Position numbers and translations under genes: made by a program
Assembly (NCBI GenBank): GCA_036937835.1
Contig: CM072868.1
Coordinates: forward strand, 7,667,501 to 7,731,500
Reading direction: 5' to 3'
Source: Pampus argenteus
Lineage: Eukaryota > Chordata > Actinopteri > Scombriformes > Stromateidae
Length of the DNA stretch: 64,000 nt
The notes under the pieces: model-generated
What the model was told of the DNA's origin: nothing
The model's input: only the letters and a program-made list of their open reading frames with translations
Databases searched by the model: none
Shown here: piece by piece, positions 57,401 through 64,000 of the stretch
How positions within the stretch are numbered: position 1 is the first letter of the stretch
How the letters are laid out: each line of letters begins with the position of its first letter

Positions 57401-58639
57401 ACTGAAGTTAAACAACAGTCCTTGTAATTATATAAATTACTGCACACAGGAAACACAACAAACAGAAACAAGTGGGCAAGCTCATGTTTATGCAGTAAAA
57501 AAAAGAAAAAAAAAAGAGTCTAGTCTGATGAAAGCAATTTGCCTAAGAGGTTGATATATAGCAATCCCATCAGTTCTCTCTCTATCTAAAAAACATTTGA
57601 ACTTAAGAAGGTATATGCTATCTTTGAAGTGATTCCATACATTTTTCATGCCATTCTTCATTACATCCTCCATCATCAAGGCAAAGGTCTTTACAGTATT
57701 ATTTCTTTTGCACTTTGAAGTGATCGAGTTATATTTTACTCCAATAACTGTAGATGGGATCATAAACATCGATTTATGTATGAAATCCAATATCCTAATA
57801 TCATGTATGTGTTTGTATCTGTGTGTGCCTGCGTGGGTAATTCATGTTTTGTTCAGTGTTGGATTTATGTATTGAGTTTCAAAAACAGGTAACAGAATAG
57901 AAGTCATGTCGGGCTATAATTCAGATTTTAAATAAATATAAAAACAAAACCAATAAAACAAAATGAAAAAAAAAGTTATCATCAATATATGTCTGGGATT
58001 GGGCAAGAAAATTAATGTTAATGAATCAGCGTATGTGGACAAAATGGTCCCAATGTCTTCCTAAAACTGGCAGATTGTTTATATATATATTTTTTCCCCA
58101 ATTAAACAAAGTAGAAAATGTGATGGATAGATGGAGCAGGGGAATTTACACCTGACAAAAATCAGGCATCTAGCAAAATGTGTTACAGATGCTTTCATAT
58201 GATTTGCTATTACAGGTGTAAGGGTGGGCTGAATCGTTTGTGAAATTGTTCTGCATACTTCTAAATAAATCTAACCAAAAAAGTGTCCAAAACATATGAA
58301 TATATTTAACTATCTAAGTGATAGCAGTGAAAAATCTCACATTGTATCAACCAAAATGGCCTTCACAGTCGGCAGCAGGGTCAGCGAAGGGTTAATAAAC
58401 AGTGGTAGATTTGTGAAATGGGAAAGAGAAAACATAGTGGACTAAACTTCGAACTTTGAAAGTTCTTTAACATATGTAATTATTTTCTAATTCATTTTTT
58501 TGAATAGTGAGACAGCACAGGCAAGAGGAGACAGGGGAGGAAGACGATTCCATCATGGAGGACGGTGGTCGCCTTCTCCAGATTAAGACAAAACTGAAAC
58601 ACTCACAAGTTAGTGGACAATAGCAGAATCTAAAATTAG

Positions 58640-59030
58640 AGATTTTGGCCTTTCAAACAAAGGTTTGTAAATATATTAGAGATAAACACCAGCAGATCGT
58701 CTGCATAAAGCAAAACACTGAGTTCAACAACATATCTGAATATGCCTGTAATGTGTGGGTGTGACATTGTGGGGATCACCCAAGAAACACATTTATCACC
58801 AAAAGCAAGCTTCTGTGGAGTTAAAAAAAAAGAACAATGCTTTTGTAGAGATTGGTAGAAATGAGCCAAAGGCCTCCTTTTGGACCAAGTGGGACGGAGC
58901 AGTCAGTTTCCCGCAGAAATCTATTGAAAATTCATCTGCACCATCTTGCATGGAAAAAGCTGCTTGGCTCAGTTCAGCAGTTGCAATGGGCTCTTCTACC
59001 ATCTGTCCAGCAATTCCAACAATTTAGGAT
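58640..59030 (-). mobile_element. decayed L1/Tx1-type LINE reverse-transcriptase fragment
   Basis: The minus strand encodes HPHITGIFRYVVELSVLLYA followed by DDLLVFISN, the YADD catalytic box and its usual surroundings in fish L1/Tx1 elements (typically ITGI...LYADDLLLFISNP). Just 5' are KLAFGDKCVSWV (family FGF...FISWV) and, frame-shifted, ELSQAAFSMQDG with a FCGKL segment, resembling the earlier 'I.SMQ.GK.PGPDG' block. The region between these blocks is deleted, with frame changes, so the copy is dead. Confidence 0.7.
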
Positions 59031-59952
59031 CTGTAACACCTGATGGGGTCTACATTTTTGGAATCTAATGAGAAGATGATGCCCGCCATAAATAGAGGGC
59101 AGATAACTCGCTTTATCCACATACTAATAACACATATATCTGGATTTCAGTAAGAGGTCGGAAGCAACAACAACATCATATTTTATTTTGCTTGAAGGGA
59201 GAACTGTTATTTAAAAATTTCTAGGGATGGGGAGGTAATATAGATATTGTCATATCAAGTTATTTGTCGACATAATTTACACAGTTTCACTTTCTTAAAT
59301 TCAGCTTTATAATTTGTATACTTGTAAAAAGCCCTCAGCACCTCAACCCCAGTCTCTACACTCCCACACCATCCTGGAAAGATGTCTAATTAGGCAAAGC
59401 AAGACAAAACTTGTGTAGGGGGACTATGGGTCTGTAGCTGCTTTAAGACACGGCACCAGGGAGGAGGTGTAGAATCACGATCCTTAAATTGCATTTTCAT
59501 TGTGACATGAGCATTGCCTGAAATCACATTTTTCTTCTGTGTTTTTAATCGTCTTGGACATAAAGAACTCGTTATTCTCTTGTTATACTATCTCGTGATG
59601 AGACAAGGATCTATAAAAGAGCATCAGTCAAGGCATAACAGTGCATAACGACAGCAGTCTCCTGGTTTGATATAGCCTCATATTCATTTCACTGTGAAAA
59701 ATGTACTCATGTTATGGTTTTGCCAATTTCTGACAGGGAAGAAGAAGAAATGCAAATGCTGTGTGCTAATTAATTACATAGCTCAGCTGCCTGTATCTAT
59801 CCACCTGGCCCATTAACTTTCAGTTCAGGGAGTGGATTTTTCACCCCATTTATACAATTAAAACAGCCAAGACATATATTTCTCAATTCATTTTGCTGAC
59901 AATCCTTAAAATGGATTGCCATCATTAAACCGTTAAATTGCCTTTTTTTTTT

Positions 59953-59976
59953 AAATAAAATAAAATAAAATAAAAA
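59953..59976. repeat. (TAAAA)n short tandem repeat
   Basis: Four to five TAAAA units after a T run; possibly the relic tail of a retroelement. Confidence 0.85.
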
Positions 59977-61960
59977 TTAAATGGACCTTGCAATAGCTTG
60001 TCAATACAGAGTCATTTTACTAAGATCATTTGACGATGCTTTGGGTTAAAATTAGCGAGTCCTCATCAATTCAATCCTTGTCCCTAATGTCTATCTGAAC
60101 TCAGACAGTGTTCATATGCATGTCGCTTCTGCTTAATTCAATTCATCAGGAGAGAAAAAGACACACTAGGTGCTTTCTGCCAGATAGTTACATGTGAGTC
60201 ACAGTTAATACACTGTAGAACAAAGAGTGACATGAAATATGTCAAGTGAAAAATATATTTAGTTTTGCTGCCCGTCACTCGCATACGTTTCTCCTTTTTC
60301 TTAATGAAAGAAAAGGCCAACCTGATTTCACAAGCAACCTGTACATAGCTGTCATGTTAAGGGCCACATCCAGAAAAGCCAGCTCACAGTTCACTCATAA
60401 AATGTCTTCTTGCCTGCTTTACAATAGATCCCGTTACCATAGCTATAAATAAAATAACATCAGTCTTTTAATAGTGTAATCATACAGACACCTGTTACAA
60501 AATAGGAAGACGACTAAAACAATTAGCCTGATTATTGCAACCTATCTTCCTTCTGCATTGATGATTTCATTTGAGTTGAGAACCTGTTTTTTTTTTTCAT
60601 CAGCGATACTGAAAATTCAAAACAATTTCACATTTGATGACACTTACTGCTGTTTTTGAAGACGTTTCAAGGCCAAGATCTACGGTCAAGCGAGAGACAA
60701 AATATTCTGCTGTCCAATAAAAAAAAATACATAAAGCCATTTCTCTAAGTTGCAACTTTTCTTCAGACATACAGAAAGATGGTAGCCACAGCCCCACTTT
60801 TCTACAACCAAAATGGAAAGCTTGTTATTGTTAAGTACATTTAATATTATCTGTCATTTTACATTGTTGTGCATGCCGATTTATTCATATTTCTGTTGCA
60901 TCTGTTACTTCCCTGTACTGTAGCACAATATGAAGCCTGGTGTTTTCCTCAGCTGTCACGAGCATGCTATATCTGTAACATTAATCATACAGCAATGTAG
61001 CAAGCCATAAGGCCGCATGGCTTTGTTGTATGAATGTTTGCCTGCGCTTTTACTTGAGTGACACATTTCAAAACATACATTAAAAAAAAATCTATTAATC
61101 CTGGTGCCTTGTATCACATATGGCCATGTAGTTGTGACATTGTGTGGTAAGACTTCACTTTACCTTCGGTTAAGTGGAGTGGAGCTTGATTATTATAAAC
61201 AAACATCATTTCCTGCAAATGTTTAGCCTACAGCACTATAAGTTGAAGTGCTGCGAGTCATTTTTTTTTTTGTATTGGTTGATTAGAATAAAAGACCAGA
61301 ACAAGCAGAACATGAAAACATAGTTCAACACCTAATAGTCTTTGTTATGCTTGTGCATGAGTAGTTATCAGTGCCCAGAGTGAGTCAATATGACTGGCAG
61401 CGCTACGCAAGCACAGACTTCTTGTTCATACATTTTATTATTAATACAGACTGCGTTGTAATCTAGGAAAGCATCCTGGCATGAAGGATGAGGATTACAT
61501 ATTTTTCATCTCAGAAACTAATTGAAAAGGCCTGTGATGGTGCTATTATCACTCATGTCCTCATATAGGTTATGGTCAGGGTGAGATATGACTGACAGAA
61601 AAATGGGAGACGTAATGAACAGCATGTGACTGTTGAATAGGCAGGTGCTAGACTGCAGACCTGGACCATGTTTTAATAAAGATATCTTATATTAGTCGGT
61701 ATTCAGGCATTCAGATTGATGTGATAATTCCTGCAGTAAGTTGCAAGCACCTTTGTAATAGATGAATGAGCAGGGGAAGTAATTCTTTGGCTATAATACA
61801 TAAAAAAATAGTTCCAGTTACAGCTGTAAAACAAGGAAATGTTATGTTGTTGAATCATACATCCATATTAATAAAAAGTCTTGCGTAAATGTAGCAATGG
61901 AACAGATTTATTGCACATTACACTTCTGAATGATGAAAATAATAAATAGTACAGCAGTTT

Positions 61961-61984
61961 ATATATATATATATATATATATAT
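61961..61984. repeat. (AT)n microsatellite
   Basis: Twelve AT units in the intergenic stretch. Confidence 0.95.
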
Positions 61985-62930
61985 GTTTACAGTAGATGAG
62001 CATAAGTTATTATTATTATGCCCATTGTGTTTAATTGAATGACAAGTCGGCGCTGTCAGGAAGTGTTGCCGCGCCCAGCATCCTTGATTCTACAGCATAC
62101 AGGAGTTTCTTGGAGCCAAAATTGGTGCTTGGACCATTTTAATGACATATATGAGGGATCAGAATCTAAATAACACAGTATTTACTTTATTGCTTTGTGA
62201 CTCCCCACCAGAAATCAGGATTCTATGAGATGTATTGTCGACAACAAGCCCAGACACGACTGTGTGTTTAAATAGCCCAAAGTTTCTTTATTTTTACAGA
62301 ATATAATTTTCATACCTTTCATCCGCCTTCTACACACCTCTCTTGGCATCGCCCCCTATATTACATCATGAGCATTACAACATTAGGTTCGCACCTGCCA
62401 TTAGATCATCCTTGGCATGATCCCATTAAACTGGTCTCACTCTGTTATTTATTTATTTATTTTCTTAATATATAGATACCATTATAATTTATAATCCTGC
62501 ATTTTTTAAAGCTATATATTTGCTTCCATTTTAACACACATATATATGGTATATACTTTGACATTATGTCTCACATCTTAAAATAATGATGTAGATATCG
62601 TACATCAATTAAAAAAATGATATAGAAGAAGGTGGCGAGATTGAAGACGGGAAGGTTACTGTATGTTGTGATAGTTGTGAAAGTAATGATGAGTGAGCAG
62701 ACCTCATGAACAGCTGATGATCTATACATGTAATGGCATTACTGATGTTAGGAGAACATCCAGTGATGTCTAAGAACAGCAGGATGTTTCTATAGTGGAG
62801 AGAAAAGCTGAATGTGTGACTGACAGCCTGGTGCCAGCTGGAGATGAAGAGGAGGCTGAGAAGTCTGACACTAAGAGGGAGCATGAACATACCTGATGAT
62901 GCTGAGGCCGTAGGAGCGGCGCGTGCTCTG

Positions 62931-62938
62931 TGACGTCA
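62931..62938. promoter_or_regulatory. CRE palindrome TGACGTCA
   Basis: Exact consensus CREB/ATF site at the start of the GC-rich block, about 290 bp upstream of the likely start codon of the plus-strand gene. Confidence 0.65.
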
Positions 62939-62978
62939 CGCACGACGACTCTAGCGGTGGTTGGCTCAGGTGAGGAAG

Positions 62979-62985
62979 CCGGAAG
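62979..62985 (+). promoter_or_regulatory. ETS-family core CCGGAAG
   Basis: Matches the core bound by GABP/ELK-type ETS factors and lies 40 bp downstream of the CRE. The match is short, so the context matters more than the motif. Confidence 0.45.
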
Positions 62986-63196
62986 AGCGGGAAGCTCGTA
63001 GTTGTTGCGGAGTAGATGCAGTTGAAGGGACCGTCTTCCCGTTGCAGGCGGCCGACGGTTCAGTCTCGGATGTCAGGCTCCGTTTGTTTTGTTTTTTAGC
63101 CGCCTGCTCCGGCGTATCTTCCTGTAGCGTCTACTGTTGTCGGCCCGGGAGCTGCCGGGAGTCGGAGGGATCAAGTTGTGGGAGTTTGAGACCGGT

Positions 63197-63305
63197 ATGT
63201 ACCCCGCTAACTACTCTGTCATGGCTGGAGGAGACCAGCAGACTCGACCGGTTTCAAACAAATCTCCATCTGGATCGGACGGGTTGACCTGCAGCTCCTG
63301 GTCTG
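63197..63305 (+). CDS. first coding exon of an unrecognised gene, partial
   Basis: Downstream of the GC-rich promoter, ATG at 63197 opens MYPANYSV and runs in frame through a second ATG at 63221 (MAGGDQQTRPVSNKSPSGSD, then GLTCSSWS) to TCT G before a consensus donor GTGAGT at 63306. The second ATG has the better context (G at -3, G at +4) and may be the real start. The peptide is Ser/Gly-rich and polar with no signal peptide or domain. I do not recognise the protein. The rest of the gene is beyond the right edge. The gene is divergent from ncam1. Confidence 0.55.
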
Positions 63306-64000
63306 GTGAGTTGACTTTTTTGTGAAATGTTAGTGATTGTTTTTTCAATGATGCAACCATGTGATGAGGCGTGAAGCAGCAGCTAATATCTGGCGGCAGC
63401 TTTGACTTAAAATGGAATAACTGTGATAAACTAACCTGACACTTAGTGCAGGTAACGCGAGAATGAGCGCAAAATACGAGAGTTGAGTTGGCGTTTATAG
63501 GAATCCCGGAAAAGGTGCGGTTGAGGCGTGGTTGAGGTGTGGTTGGGGCGTGGTCTTTTGCTCCTGAAATAAGCCAGTGAAGCTTCAATTCTCAAAATGT
63601 CAAGGTTTTTCTTTGAAACAAAACATGATCTATATGTGGCCTGTGAAATGTTCTTATGACCATATTCAGTATTTCACTTAAAATTCAAAAGGTCCAGAGG
63701 AAATGAACTTTGGATTTTTTTGTGTCACAGAAACATTTTTTTCTTTCTTATCCTTGTAATCACTACATAGATTTATCTGTGGAAGCGTTGAAATAACACA
63801 CCTCTCCTGGGCAGTTACACTGTTGAATGAAGCAATGAATTTTATCATCCATTCCCATGTAACTAGCACAGCCAGCAATGTGAAGTAATTTGCAGTATTT
63901 TTTTGAGTACTGTATGAGCCTGAGAGTTTTTTTTTTATTATAGTGTTTCTCGGGGAGAATAAAATCTATTTTAGAAAGTGTAGTCTGGTCATTTTGGATA
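63306..64000 (+). other. first intron of the plus-strand gene, partial
   Basis: It begins GTGAGT and returns to AT-rich sequence; a short GC-rich direct-repeat-like stretch (GGTTGAGGCGTGGTTGAGG and variants) lies at about 63519-63553. No acceptor or further exon is evident before the window ends. Confidence 0.5.

Larger units (their letters stand above)
50921..62900. other. intergenic stretch between two divergent genes
   Basis: About 12 kb of AT-rich DNA. It contains a TA array (51403-51442), a decayed L1/Tx1 LINE fragment (58640-59030), a TAAAA run (59953-59976) and a second TA array (61961-61984). No gene is supported: the open frames here lack domains, splice context or coding bias. Confidence 0.8.
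62920..63196 (+). promoter_or_regulatory. GC-rich promoter and leader of a plus-strand gene
   Basis: Base composition changes abruptly from AT-rich to CpG-rich at about 62905. The block has a perfect CRE palindrome TGACGTCA (62931-62938) and an ETS core CCGGAAG (62979-62985), a pairing typical of TATA-less housekeeping promoters. A short upstream ORF (63016 to about 63099) would be in the leader if transcription starts near the ETS site. Confidence 0.65.

Noticed and set aside
62609..62890. Minus-strand open frame beginning with a hydrophobic segment like a signal peptide
   Set aside because: Composition is that of AT-rich intergenic DNA, no splice or domain support, and it ends in Ser/Phe repeats from a GA-rich tract. 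A divergent partner for the GC-rich promoter is possible but unsupported.
1..64000. CRISPR array, operon, prokaryotic mobile element or novel defence system
   Set aside because: The window is vertebrate nuclear DNA with spliced genes; no such structures are present.

Overview
The window is vertebrate nuclear DNA, most likely from a ray-finned (teleost) fish and probably a percomorph. It is AT-rich, has small exons with GT-AG introns and CA/TA microsatellites, and carries degraded short interspersed elements whose sequences I recognise as common in percomorph genomes. It contains no prokaryotic, organellar or viral gene set. Nearly every long reading frame between the exons is a chance ORF.

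Most of the window (97-50615, minus strand) is the 5' two-thirds of a neural cell adhesion molecule 1 gene (ncam1; I cannot tell teleost 1a from 1b). Fifteen constitutive coding exons join in frame across every boundary to give 692 codons plus one base: a signal peptide, five Ig domains (two exons each) and two fibronectin type III domains (two exons each). The transmembrane, GPI and cytoplasmic exons lie beyond the left edge. Intron 1 is about 25 kb and intron 8 about 11 kb; the others are 0.2-3 kb.

The main find is a set of tiny alternative exons in the places known for mammalian NCAM1. A 30-nt VASE-like exon (ASWTRPEQHK) lies at 10371-10400 inside intron 8. A 3-nt AAG exon lies at 1748-1750 and a 15-nt exon at 2848-2862, both inside intron 13, the position of the muscle-specific-domain exons. 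The AAG exon would change Arg to Gln-Gly, as described in mammals. The 3-nt and 15-nt exons share the octamer TTGCTGAT 19-20 nt upstream of their 3' splice sites.

From 50616 to about 50920 is the CpG-containing ncam1 promoter/5'UTR region. From there to about 62900 is an intergenic stretch with a decayed L1/Tx1-type LINE fragment and TA repeats. At 62920-63305, on the plus strand, a GC-rich promoter with a CRE palindrome and an ETS motif leads into the first coding exon of a second gene that I do not recognise. It runs off the right edge.

Interspersed repeats include a MITE with perfect 21-bp inverted ends (14293-14839), three copies of a GGCTGCAACTAA-ended element (one ending about 12 bp from an exon donor), a tRNA-type SINE (49196-49350) and two other fish repeats near 36-37 kb.
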